Of a stretch of 64,000 nt of DNA, positions 48,301 to 58,922 are shown piece by piece. The position numbers and the translations under genes were made by a program. The DNA comes from Benincasa hispida (lineage: Eukaryota; Streptophyta; Magnoliopsida; Cucurbitales; Cucurbitaceae): NCBI RefSeq assembly GCF_009727055.1, contig NC_052349.1, forward strand, positions 93,002,770 to 93,066,769, read 5' to 3'. Within the stretch, counting starts at the first letter, position 1. Every line of letters starts with the position of its first letter. The notes below the pieces were generated by a model, which saw nothing but the letters and a program-made list of their open reading frames with translations, ran no database searches and had not been told where the DNA came from.

Positions 48301-48979
48301 CTAAGTATATGAACAAATAGACTAACAGCTAACCAATTGTATATTCTATCTTCTATGTATATGGTGAACTGTGTCGAACTCGAACTCTTTTAACGATGGT
48401 TATAGAGCTCTGAAGAAGTTTTTCTCTCAAATGATTGCAATGATGGGGGGTCAATAAATCTTCTGTCTGATGTGCCAATTAATGGTCACCGAAAAGTTGA
48501 ATGTACTTGCTACAGTGTGTCATTAACGACTTGTCAACTAAATTCGGATTTGACCATCATCAACTTTCTGTCCCATCATGATTTATTATGCTTTCACCTT
48601 GATGCGTCGTCTTTATGCGACCACCTTCTTGAGCAAATTCTCGCGAGTGCATACGATCGCATGGCTTTATGGTCGGAATCTTTTAATGCGTGCGGTCGCC
48701 GAATTCCTTGGATCGTAATTTGCTTTGTGCTAATGCATTTTTCCTGCAAAAAATAAGTAAATTAGCTGCTTTTATACGATGAGCACATGCGATCGCTATA
48801 TTCTCAATTTAATGCTTTTGGACACGATTTTGCATATTTTTATCGTCACATTCCCACATTGTTTTATATCTTTGCGCGGTAATAACGTACATTTCTGCCC
48901 GTTATCAATGAACATGCTGAGTTTGAAGCCAAAATTATTGAATTATAATGCTTAATGATCTTCTTTTGTTTTCGCTGCA
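45342..48979 (+). mobile_element. Copia-type solo LTR C1 carrying nested LTR B2, TSD TGCTT
   Basis: It starts TGTTGGGTTTTATGTCC and ends GTTTTCGCTGCA. Exact duplications TGCTT lie at 45337-45341 and 48980-48984. Without the nested B2 element (47234-48907) it is about 1.96 kb, close to C2 (1.93 kb). Near 45365-45410 the phrase CTCGTAGTTTGTRAAC occurs twice in tandem. No primer site or coding sequence is seen inside. It is inserted in the leader of element D. Confidence 0.9.
47234..48907 (-). mobile_element. Solo LTR B2, near-TSD ATGAG/ATGAA
   Basis: On the minus strand it starts TGATAACGGGCAGAAATG and ends ACAATGCATCA, like B1. The length is 1674 bp. Flanks ATGAG (47229-47233) and ATGAA (48908-48912) match at 4 of 5. 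The TATA box seen in B1 is altered here (CTCTATAACC). The AGGGTCGAACACAGGGAC motif lies near its 3' end (47357-47374). Confidence 0.85.
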
Positions 48980-50084
48980 TGCTTCCTTAATCTGACATGC
49001 TTGTGTTCCCCTATAGATGGTGTTTGTATGAATTTTACTCAAACTCCAGAAATGGATAGGATTACTTAGTTTTTACCCCAACAATTTTCCTACGGTTGGC
49101 TCATTGAGGTGGAACTCTAGAGTCTAAAATGAAGGGTTACACTTACAAGAAATTGATAAACAAGTTAATGATTTCTTGACCAAAATATGGTAACTAAATA
49201 TTATAGGAATAAGAGTTACTCTAGTGTAATATTTGGTTGAGAATGTCTCAATCCAATGAAGAAGTAACCGACTACCCTATGGTGGCTTTTATTCTAACTC
49301 ACTAGAGTATCATAGCAATAAAATTGTAGAATTAATATGAACGAGATTCATATTAAATCTATTGGGTTCATCTTTTATTTTCTATGCTGAATTAGAATGG
49401 GTAGTAGATTGCATCTAGTAAATTAACATATTTATGTAATTCAAAGCTATGTCATTATCTCTCAAGAGTTTTAGTTTTAATTACCGTTATAAGTCAAAAT
49501 TTTGATAAATATGTTATTTTGAAAATATGATCAACACATAGTGGTTGTGTAATTTTTGTTTTTCAATTTGGGAAATGTTCTAAAAAAGAACTGTTTCCAA
49601 TTCATGAAGTGTTCATGAATAATCATTACAATTATAGTTTACTTTTACAAGATAAAGTCATGGCAAAACACATTGTATGTTGGAGTCATGGGTGAAGGAA
49701 CTCTTATACAAGAGTACCTATGAGCGGAAGTGGATCTTTCTAATTCATTGTGACAAAATTTCCATATATACATTCAGACATACAGATATGCATTAACAAC
49801 GCTAAATTACTGGCATTCTTAAAGGATGAATAAACAAGAGACCGAGAGAACATACTAGTTGAAGACTTTCTTTACTTGAAATCTCGCTCTTTCCGCAAAC
49901 GAACTCCTCTCGCTAGAACGTTAAACAATCGTTCAGCAACTCTCCCGTCATCTACCACGAACGACTTCACACGAATACCAAGAAACGGGGACGACGCCAC
50001 CACTCAGAGCATTCAGTAATCTTGGAGTGAGAGTCCAAAAGGTGGGCTTTGTTCGGATTCGGTAGAGGTGAGGAGGAAAGGCAA

Positions 50085-50300
50085 TCGAGTACAAAGATCA
50101 AGCAAGTGGGAGAAGGGACAAACTATCATATAGTCGGGTGCTTGATCGTTTAGTGCGAGGTACACGATCGAGTAGTAAAACTGGACGATCGTCTAGGAAA
50201 TGGTAAGCGATCGTTTAAAGAAAGGGTACATGGGTGTGCGATCGTTTAGTGAATTGTAAGCGCTATCCTATAGGCTCTCAAATACTATGCGATCGAATGC
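50085..50300. repeat. CGATCG word array in the 3' LTR of element F
   Basis: Cores occur in ACACGATCGAGTAG, GGACGATCGTCTAGG, AAGCGATCGTTTAAAG, GTGCGATCGTTTAGTG and TGCGATCGAATGC. Compared with the 5' LTR of the same element it lacks a stretch of about 43 bp of array. Confidence 0.9.
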
Positions 50301-52154
50301 AAACACACCGTGTGCAATTATGCATATCTCTTGCAAAATGAAAACCATTTTCATTTTATTCTTTAGTTACGAAACTGAATCGAACTTCCCACTAATGCAT
50401 GAATTCGGAGAAAACATAGGGTAATTATCTCATAACCGTCTAATTAATAAAATAATAAATATAATCATGTTATAATCATAACTTATAGTTTGATATCATA
50501 TATCAACCATAGTGTTTTCTCCTCTACTTGATATAAATCATATTTATATCTAATTTCCTCCAAATTAATGTATCTCATACATTTAGTCAATTGTATCATA
50601 TATAATTAACCAGTTCAATTATATCATATATAACCGAAGTCCCTCTTGTCAATTTGAACATTTCAAACTGACCCAAAAATTAATTCTCAACTTGTATCCA
50701 AACTACCAAGGGGATCTTATGGACCAAAGGCTCGAAGCTCCAACAATACGTGAATAGCTGACTAAACTTTTTAGTCATGAGATCCACCATCTGTTAACTG
50801 TCAGGCATTTCACTAAAGATCGACAGCTGAACTCTTCTTACTACAGATTCATTTCTGTATCCATCGGATATAACCAATCATGAGTACAATAACCCTTCAT
50901 AAATGCTCGTAAGTATAGTTGGGCCAATTTATCGTCTTGCCCATGTAGTTACATCTCACTACTTAAGTACCACTGATCTCTCTAATGAACAATACAACAT
51001 AGTCCAACTATGTGTGAACACCTCTCGGGCCATGAGAAAGTGTGTGGCGCCACATCATTCAAGCCCTAGGATTAGCCCTTACGGGAGCTATCTTTCTAGT
51101 TACCCCTGCTTTGGGGAAGGAGTGAATTTCATCTTGTGTATCTAAGTTCCCAGCTTCCAAATCAGACAAATCCCAGAAGTGGTAGGTTTAAGTTGGCGAG
51201 GGGAGTTGTGGATTGATGTAAGCGCTATCCTATAGGCTCTCAATATACATTGCCGATCGAATGCAAACACACGGTGTGCAATTATGCATATCTCTTGCAA
51301 AATGAAAACCATTTTCATTTTATTCTTTAGTTACGAAACTGAATCGAACTTCCCACTAATGCATGATTCGGAGAAAATAGGGTAATTATCTCATAACCGT
51401 CTAATTAATAAAATAATAAATATAATCATGTTATAATCATAACTTATAGTTTGATATCTATATCAACCATAGTGTTTTCTCCTCTACTTGATATAAATCA
51501 TATTTTATATCTAATTCCTCCAAATTAATGTATCTCATACATTTAGTCAATTGTATCATATATAATTAACCAGTTCAATTATATCATATATAACCGAAGT
51601 CCCTCTTGTCAATTTGAACATTTCAAACTGACCCAAAAATTAATTCTCAACTTGTATCCAAACTACCAAGGGGATCTTATGGACCAAAGGCTCGAAGCTC
51701 CAACAATACGTGAATAGCTGACTAAACTTTTTAGTCATGAGATCCACCATCTGTTAACTGTCAGGCATTTCACTAAAGATCGACAGCTGAACTCTTCTTA
51801 CTACAGATTCATTTCTGTATCCATCGGATATAAAAATCATGAGTACAATAACCCTTCATAAATGCTCGTAAGTATAGTTGGGCCAATTTATCGTCTTGCC
51901 ATGTAGTTCATCTCACTACTTAAGTACCATCGATCTCTCTAATGAAACAATACAACATAGTCCAACTATGTGTGAACACTCTCGGGCCATGAGAAAGTGT
52001 GTGGCGCCACATCATTCAAGCCCTAGGATTAGCCCTTACGGGAGCTATCTTTCTAGTTACCCCTGCTTTGGGGAAGGAGTGAATTTCATCTTGTGTATCT
52101 AAGTTCCCAGCTTCCAAATCAGACAAATCCCAGAAGTGGTAGGTTTAAGTTGGC
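50256..52154. other. Probable assembly duplication inside an LTR
   Basis: 50256-51197 and 51218-52154 are direct copies (offset about 960) joined by roughly 20 unrelated bases. Nearly all differences are 1-2 base indels, for example CATGAATTCGG against CATGATTCGG and TTTATATCTAATTTCC against TTTTATATCTAATTCC. That is the signature of uncorrected long-read sequence, not of biological divergence. Confidence 0.85.
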
Positions 52155-52721
52155 AACTTGGCCACTCAACCCACATGCAAATTAAAGGACTGCCCTCAAT
52201 GGCAGAGTTCTCTCTACTCACTTAGGATTGAGGTCATATTAATTATGATCATCCTAGTGAAGTGAAGTCTTTGTCATGAACAACGTTATAATAACAAGAT
52301 GTTAACACTTCGTGGTCAGGTCTTATACAAACTTTTATATATAGGACGTCGTCGCTCGCATGTCCCCTACACGAATGATCAGGATCAGACCATCTGTGAC
52401 AAGTCCTAACACTTGTAAACTATTCTACAAGTGGGCCACACCCGTAGCGTTACCATGATAAGGTTTCCCTCCTATATCCATATACTACAGACCATTTTGG
52501 TTATCACTTAAGACATGATCCACTTGTATGTCACCACACACAATGCTTAAGTTACATAAGACAACCAGGGATTTTAGTTTATTGGTTTGTGATAAAGCAT
52601 ATAAAACATCCAATGAGCAAAGTCAAGAAGTGAGGTAAATATCATATATTATACATCACAAGCATTCGTACAAATTGTTTACAAACTATAGGACACGAGA
52701 CTTTAGGGCATCACACCAAGA

Positions 52722-52732
52722 ATCTCCACTTA
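52722..52732 (-). promoter_or_regulatory. Polypurine tract of element F
   Basis: On the minus strand AAGTGGAGAT lies next to the 3' LTR start, matching the usual AAGTGGGAGAT-TGTTGG arrangement of these Copia elements. A second copy of the junction near 53923 belongs to the false duplication. Confidence 0.7.
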
Positions 52733-52901
52733 TCCTAAAGCAAAGTAGGGTGTACAAAAAACAAGTACAAAAACAATAAACTAGGCTAAAAAGCCAAGTA
52801 CATTAAAATCTCCCACTTGCCCTAGTCCAGAGCGACGGTCCCGTAGACCCATGCTTTGAAGGTGACCCTCAAACACTATAGCCATGAGAGCCTTCGTAAA
52901 C

Positions 52902-53334
52902 AAGTCAGGCAACATTTTGCTCTAAATCGATTCTTCTGTGACGATCACGTCCTCTCGATGCACTATCTCGCAAATTAGGTATACTTCCACTCTATGTGTT
53001 TTTCGCAACCTGTGACTCCTAGGCTCCTTGGAGTTTGCCACAGCACACTGTTGTTACAATAGAGGGTGAATGGCCTAGACATATCTAGAACAACTTCCAG
53101 TTCTATCAAGAACTTTTCTTGAGCCAGACAACCTTCTTAGTAGCTTCGCAAGCCACTAACGTACTCCACCTCCCATAGGGAGTCAGCGATTCACCCCTAC
53201 TTAGTGCTTCGCCCAACACTACAGCTCCTTCGTTAAGAGTAAAAATTGACCCTGAAAATGGACTTGTAAGAGTCCTTATCAATCTGAAAGTTAAGAATCC
53301 GTGTAAATCCAATAAGGATTAAATCCCTAGAGAT
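52902..53334 (-). pseudogene. Copia RNase H remnant of element F
   Basis: On the minus strand SGSIFTLNEGAVVLGEALSR and VACEATKKVVWLKK match the Copia RNase H domain (family form SGSVFTLNGGAVVW...EYVAACEAAKEAVWL). The family's TDS and EAEY motifs are damaged. The fragment stops at the 25-base gap on its upstream side; its expected upstream neighbour is the reverse transcriptase at 54104. Confidence 0.85.
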
Positions 53335-53359
53335 NNNNNNNNNNNNNNNNNNNNNNNNN
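53335..53359. other. Assembly gap of 25 Ns
   Basis: A run of 25 undetermined bases. The sequence to its right (53360-54103) repeats 52155-52901, so the gap marks a misjoined region of unknown true size. Confidence 1.
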
Positions 53360-54103
53360 AACTTGGCCACTCACACCCATGCAAATTAAAGGACTGCCCT
53401 CAATGGCAGGAGTTCTCTACTCACTTAGGATTGAGTCATATTAATTATGATCATCCTAGTGAAGTGAAGTCTTTGTCATGAACAACGTTATAATACAAGA
53501 TGTTAACACTTCGTGGTCAGGTCTTATACAAACTTTTTATATAGGACGTCGTCGCTCGCATGTCCCCTACACGAATGATCAGGATCAGACCATCTGTGAC
53601 AAGTCCTAACACTTGTAACTATTCTACAAAGTGGGCCACACCCGTAGCGTTACCATGATAAGGTTTCCCTCCTATATCCATATACTACAGACCATTTTGG
53701 TTATCACTTAAGACATGATCCACTTGTATGTCACCACACACATGCTTAAGTTACATAAAGACAACCAGGGATTTTAGTTTATTGGTTTGTGATAAAGCAT
53801 ATAAAACATCCAAATGAGCAAAGTCAAGAAGTGAGGTAAATATCATATATTATACATCACAGCATTCGTACAAATTGTTTAACAACTATAGGACACGAGA
53901 CTTTAGGGCATCAACACCAAGAATCTCCACTTATCCAAAGCAAAGTAGGGTGTACAAAAAACAAGTACAAAAACAATAAACTAGGGCATAAAAGCCAAGT
54001 ACATTAAAATCTCCCACTTGCCCTAGTCCAGCCGCGGACGGTCCGTAGACCCATGCTTTGAAGGTGACCCTCAAACACTATAGCCATGAGAGCCTTCGTA
54101 AAC
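53360..54103. other. Probable false duplication of LTR start and polypurine tract
   Basis: Repeats 52155-52901 with scattered 1-2 base indels (CCACTCAACCCACATG against CCACTCACACCCATG). It holds an LTR start and polypurine tract in the middle of pol, which makes no biological sense. Leaving it out with the Ns brings the end of reverse transcriptase next to RNase H. Confidence 0.85.
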
Positions 54104-55510
54104 AGTTCACTAGATCCATACATGAGCATGTAGTCCCTCGTTCTTCGAAGATATTTGAGGATGTTCTTCATCGCGGTCTAGTGACCCTGGCCTGGGTTAG
54201 ATTGATACCTACTGACTATTCCCACAGCATAGCAGATGTCTAGCCTAGTACAGAGCATCGCGTACATCTAACTGCTGACGGTAGATGCATATGAGATCCA
54301 TCTCATCTCCTCAACCTCTTAAGGCGTCTTAGGACACATGTTCTTGGACAAAGTGACTCCATGCTTGAACGACAGAAGGCCTCTTTTGGAGTCCTGCATC
54401 GAGTTCTTGAGCAACATCTTGTCAATGTACGATGCCTGAGACAATGCTAACACTTTGTTCTACGATTCTGAAAGATTTGTATACCCAGAACAAACTAAGC
54501 CTCTCCCAAATCTTTCATTTGGAATTGGGTTGCTAGCCAGTTCTTAACTGCAGTCAGTAAACCTACATCATTCCCAATGAGTAGTATATCGTCTACGTAC
54601 AACATTAAGAAAACTACTGAAGCGTTGACGATCTTCGTGTAGACACAAGGTTCATCAGCGTTTTAATCGCAGTATCAAACTGAATGTTCCAAGATCGAGA
54701 TGCCTGTTTCAGTTTTCAAACTTTTTGCTCTTGACCTTGGGCAATGAATCACTCGGGTTGCACCATGTAAATGGTCTCCTTAAGATTCCTATTTAGAAAG
54801 GCATCTTGACATCCATTTGCCAGATCTCATAATTATAATAATTTACAATGGACAGGAGGATGCGGATCGACTTTAACATGGCAACAGGTGAGAAAGTCTC
54901 CTCATAGTCGACTCCCTCTACTTGGGTATAACCCTTTGCCATAAGTCAAGCCTTGAAGGTTTGCACTTTCCCATTAGCACCCCGTTTGCGATTGTAGATC
55001 CATTTACAACCTATAGGTCTTACCCCATCAGGCTGATCTACAAGATCCCATACTGAATTGAAATACATCGACTCCATCTCGAGATTCATGCTTTGACCAA
55101 TTCATCTTGATCTATATCCTTCATTGCCTTTTGATAAAACAACGAATCCTCAACGTCGCCATCTGCTACCATAGCAAGGATTTTTGTGAAACCCAGATAG
55201 AAAACGGGCGGGTTTGCTACCTTCCCACTGTGTCGAAGTTCCCTAAACTCTTAAGGTGGAATCGACCTACTAGATGAACTATCATCAACAACTCTTGCTG
55301 ATGAAGCAGGCCTTTCAACAACTTTTGTTGAAGTTTCAGTAGTTTCATTGAAAAGCTCACGTAACACGACTTTACTACGTGGACTATGCTCCCTAATATG
55401 ATCCTCCTCCAGGAAAGTAGCGTTCATGGAAATAAACACCCTATTTTCCGACAGATCATAAAAATAACCCCCTTGTGTACCTTTAGGGTAGCCTACAAAG
55501 AGGCATAACC
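54104..55510 (-). pseudogene. Copia reverse transcriptase remnant of element F
   Basis: On the minus strand the catalytic motif YVDDILLIGNDVG is encoded at about 54570-54599 (YVDD at 54588-54599). The phrase ATQFQMKDLGEA follows and then a stop. Upstream, 55251-55550 holds KLEPQLRLCLFVGYPKGTQG and YDLSENRVFISMNATFLEED, the linker between integrase and reverse transcriptase. Downstream the thumb end reads DYMLMYGS before the false duplication. Frameshifts and stops make it non-functional. Confidence 0.9.
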
Positions 55511-56428
55511 TCAATTGTGGTTCCAACTTCTTGGGATTTGCCTCAAGCACATGTGGCAGGCAACCTCAAATGTGGAAGTGATGTAAACTAGCTTTATACC
55601 CGTTACATAACTCCAGAGATGTCTTCGCAACACTCTTAGAAGAACATAGTTGAGTATGTAAGTCGCAGTATCCACTACGAAACCCCAAAATGGGTCTGGT
55701 AAGGAAGCATAACTCATCATCGAACAAACCATGTCCAACAAGGTTCTATTTCTCCTCTCCGCTACACTATTCTGCTGAGCTGTACCCGACGCTGAGAGTT
55801 GGGAAACAATTCCATGTTCTATCAAATAGTCCTAGAATGTCAAATCCAAAAACTTTCCATCTCGATCCGATCAAAGTGTTTTAATCCGTCTATCCAAGGC
55901 ATTTTAAATTTCAGCCTTGAACTCCTTGAACTCTTTGAACTTTTCAAAGGATTCAGACTTCCGTTGCATCAGATAAACATACCCATACCTAGAGTAATCA
56001 TCAGTAAAACTGATGAAATACTCATAGCCACCTCGGGCTCGCACATTCATAGGACCACAAAGGTAAGAATGTACAAACTCAAGAGGCTCTTTGGCTTGAT
56101 AACCTTTTCCAAGAAAAGGTCTTTTAGTCATCTTATCCTCAAGGCAAGATCCGCACATCGGTAAAGAATTTTCTTCTAACTCACTTAGAAGGCCATTCTT
56201 CATCAATCTCTCAATCCTATTGAGATTGATGTGCCCTAATCGAAGATGCCAACGTTGGGCATTTTCTTTTGGAGAAATTCGTTGACGTTTTGATTGAGTT
56301 ACGACAGATTTAAATAACTCTGTGTTATGGAGAGAACTTAAGGCTAACGGTCTTAGCACATACAAGTTACTTTCCAGATTAGATTTATAAATTTCAACAC
56401 CATTTTTATAAATAAAGACTTTATCCAT
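55511..56428 (-). pseudogene. Copia integrase remnant of element F
   Basis: The zinc-binding part shows HLRLGHINLNRIERLM and MCGSCLEDKMTKRPF (HHCC type). The catalytic core begins at EFVHSYLCGPMNV, where the usual HSDLCGP Asp is Tyr (codon 56063-56065), so the DDE triad is broken. FISFTDDYSRYGYVYLM follows. The third acidic residue is kept in the second frame: GTAQQNSVAERRNRTL near 55770. A frameshift around 55830-55900 separates the two frames. Confidence 0.9.
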
Positions 56429-56633
56429 ATTAAAAAAAAGCGTATATTTACGTTGTAACAGACACTTTACAAAAATAAGGTCCTCTTTAATTCAGGAACT
56501 ACATAGGAACTACATACACATCTTTTAAAACAAGAAACCTATTCTGTAAAGATAACTGGATGCCTCCCACTGCCACGGCTGGAACAACATGCCCGATGCC
56601 TACTCGAATCGTCATCTCACCAGCCTCTAGCTG

Positions 56634-57652
56634 TCACCAGGATCTAATTCCCTGAAAAGAAGAATTAACGTGATTAACGGCACCCGAATCAATTATCCAG
56701 GCCGAATAATCATTCTCCACTAAGTAGGTTTCTAGCACAAGTAAATTATATTTACCTTTATTTTCCTTGGCCTTAGCCTTGGTGTCCTTCCTTTCCTTCA
56801 GCAAGCCAGTAAGGACAATTCCTCTTCCAGTGTCCGTCCTGGTTGCAGTGGAAACATTTTCCCTTTTCAACCGGCGGCGGACGCCTCCTTGGGGCGACAG
56901 GTAGTGGGTTAGCAGACGTTTTCCCTTTCCCCTTACCACCCTTCTTCGTTTTCCCCTTTGCAGAGTTAGAAGTAGAAGGTGTAGACTTTGTTCCTGAGGT
57001 CGACCTCGATGAAACGTCCTAGAGGATGAAGCAACATTTGCCTCATCCCTTTTCCTCTCCTTACTTTTCAGTAAAGATTGGTATGTCTGCAACTCGTTGA
57101 GAAGAGTTGTAAGAGTATATTCCACTTTGTTAAGAATCACATTGTTAACAAAGTGGAGGAAACTCTCTGGCAATGAATGCAGGATGATGCTAACCTGACT
57201 GCCCTCATTGATTCTAAACCCATTCATCTCTTCCACATTGAAGTCAACCATCATGTTAAACACACGTTCACGAACAGAGATGCCTTCCTCCATTTTGGAG
57301 TTGAAGATGTATTTCAGAGCCTCGTGCTTGAGCTATCCAGATAGTTGTCCGAACATCCCTTGCAGGGATTCCATGATCTCACGCGCTGAGATCATGTGCT
57401 CATCCTTCTTGGCCAACATGTCACTAAGACTAACTAAGATATAGGCTTGGGCCTTCTCGTTTGCCCGTGTCCATCACTTGTACGCCTCCCGAACATTTTG
57501 AGCGGCATTGGGACCTAGAATAGGAGGACAGACCTCCGTAAGGGCAAATATTAGATCCTCGATGAGTATCATCTGATCATATGTTTCCAACTAGAATAGT
57601 TGTCGCTAGTAAGTTTATCGATGCTAAGCAAAGCTATAGTGGCTGTAGCCAT
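56634..57652 (-). pseudogene. Copia gag and protease remnant of element F
   Basis: The most likely start is the ATG at 57652-57650 (MATATIALLSIDKLTSDNYS), typical of these gags. The capsid-like part continues through SILHSLPESFLHFVNNV-type sequence (57293 downward). A zinc knuckle CFHCNQDGHWKRNC is encoded near 56815-56856 but in another frame than the sequence on either side, so there are at least two frameshifts. The protease active site reads AWIIDSGAVNHVNSS (family form WIIDSGATNHVCSS). Frameshifts and stops make it dead. Confidence 0.9.
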
Positions 57653-58922
57653 TTTAAAACTTATTGCTGAAAAACGAACAAACTTTTATAAGACTTTGCT
57701 AAACCACATTTTAACCAATTAGTTTTAGTAAAACAGTTTCCAAGTACCCTAAATGTTTAATACTTCTATTTTGCAATGATGCCCCAACGAGGTAGAACAA
57801 ACGTCACTGGTGGGGTGATCAGATGCCTCTTCACTGGGATGAGACATTCTTAACCATTAGGCAGAACCAACTCTTGGAACTGAAACTAATAGCCACCATT
57901 TATTTGGTCCAAAACTGTTAACCCTTAACAACTCTGCGTAAGTGTGACCCCTTGTTTTCGACGCTAGAGTCCCGCTCTAATGAGCCCACCGTAGGGAAGA
58001 AGCAGATTAGGACAAGAGACTAAGTAACTTTATCCTTTTACAGGAGATCAAATAAAGAAATGCGCAAAACTACCATTCTATAGGGGGACTCCCAGGGTGC
58101 CTTGAGGTGGTGCGCAGAAACTTTATTCGATCCAATGAGGGAGACCGTGGGATATGCTGTCGCACTTCCCACTCCCACTTACTATAAAAAAAAATCTCCA
58201 TCCACCTTGATATTGACCTACCTAACCACCATTCTTTAGGGGGACATTCCCAAGGTACCACGAGGCCGAGGGTAGATCTCACGGTGTGGACTATAAAGAA
58301 GAAACGTGAAAGGTTTAAGTGAAGCATCATATGCCATAAGTATCTCTTACTGAATGTTTTACCTAAGGGTTCATTAACCTAGACAATCTGGCTACTAATT
58401 TTAGTAGTTATCTTTTAAACCTACTCATAAACAACTTTTGTCTATGAAATAAAACAAGTTCAAGTTGTTACATTTAAATACTTTAATGGACTGTTCTTAA
58501 CTTGCATGCATGCATCAAATCTATCTAATTCATCTTTCCAGGTAGGTTCCCAGGTAGGGGTGTTACGTTTCCATCAACTTAAATACCCCAGCCTAGATGG
58601 AACCTGCCTTAGACAAAAGATTCCTTATAGATAGATTTGCTACACTTTAACTTTTTATTAGTCAATTTAATCCTATTAAACTGATTACAAGATTAAAGCC
58701 TAAGGTTTGCTAATCATATTAGAACCGTGATCTTAGGTTTATGTTATCAAAGTTTTAAACATTTTAAAATCATGAATTAAACCTAAGTGAGGATGCATGT
58801 CTTTCTTATAGCTTTTAGTTCTAATTTCTCTTTAACCTTTAAAAAGAAACAACTAAAACATATTGCCACACAACAAGGTATTTATAACGCTTATAAAGTA
58901 ACCTATGTGTCATGCTTCATGC

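Larger units (their letters stand above)
41803..49692 (+). mobile_element. Leader of Copia element D, with insertions
   Basis: The host pieces are 41803-43141, 45212-45341 and 48980-49692. They are AT-rich with no gag recognised. Part of the first piece is homologous to the leader of element F on the other strand (words GCATGAAGCATGACA, GGGGTATTTAAGTTGA, GGATTAAAATTG). A near-identical direct repeat with period 58 starts at 42251 and 42309 (AAGTGYTATATTATATAG). The element continues past the complete element 49693-63988 and off the window. Inserted in it are solo LTRs A3 and C1 and element F. Confidence 0.65.
49693..52721 (-). repeat. 3' LTR of element F, with an internal false duplication
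   Basis: As given it is 3029 bp. Removing one copy of the 962-bp internal repeat leaves about 2.07 kb, the size of the 5' LTR at 61922-63988. It ends TGAAGGAACTCTTATAC at 49693 and starts near TCTTGGTG on the minus strand (family form TGTTGG). Confidence 0.85.

Noticed and set aside
51878..52102. Open frame nearly identical to one at 50903-51145, taken at first as a duplicated gene
   Set aside because: Both lie in the LTR and are the two copies of the probable assembly duplication. The LTR is non-coding.
55799..56164. Plus-strand open frame of 121 codons
   Set aside because: It lies opposite the Copia integrase, whose motifs read clearly on the minus strand.
57208..57444. Plus-strand open frame within the Copia gag
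   Set aside because: Shadow of the minus-strand gag sequence, with no domain.
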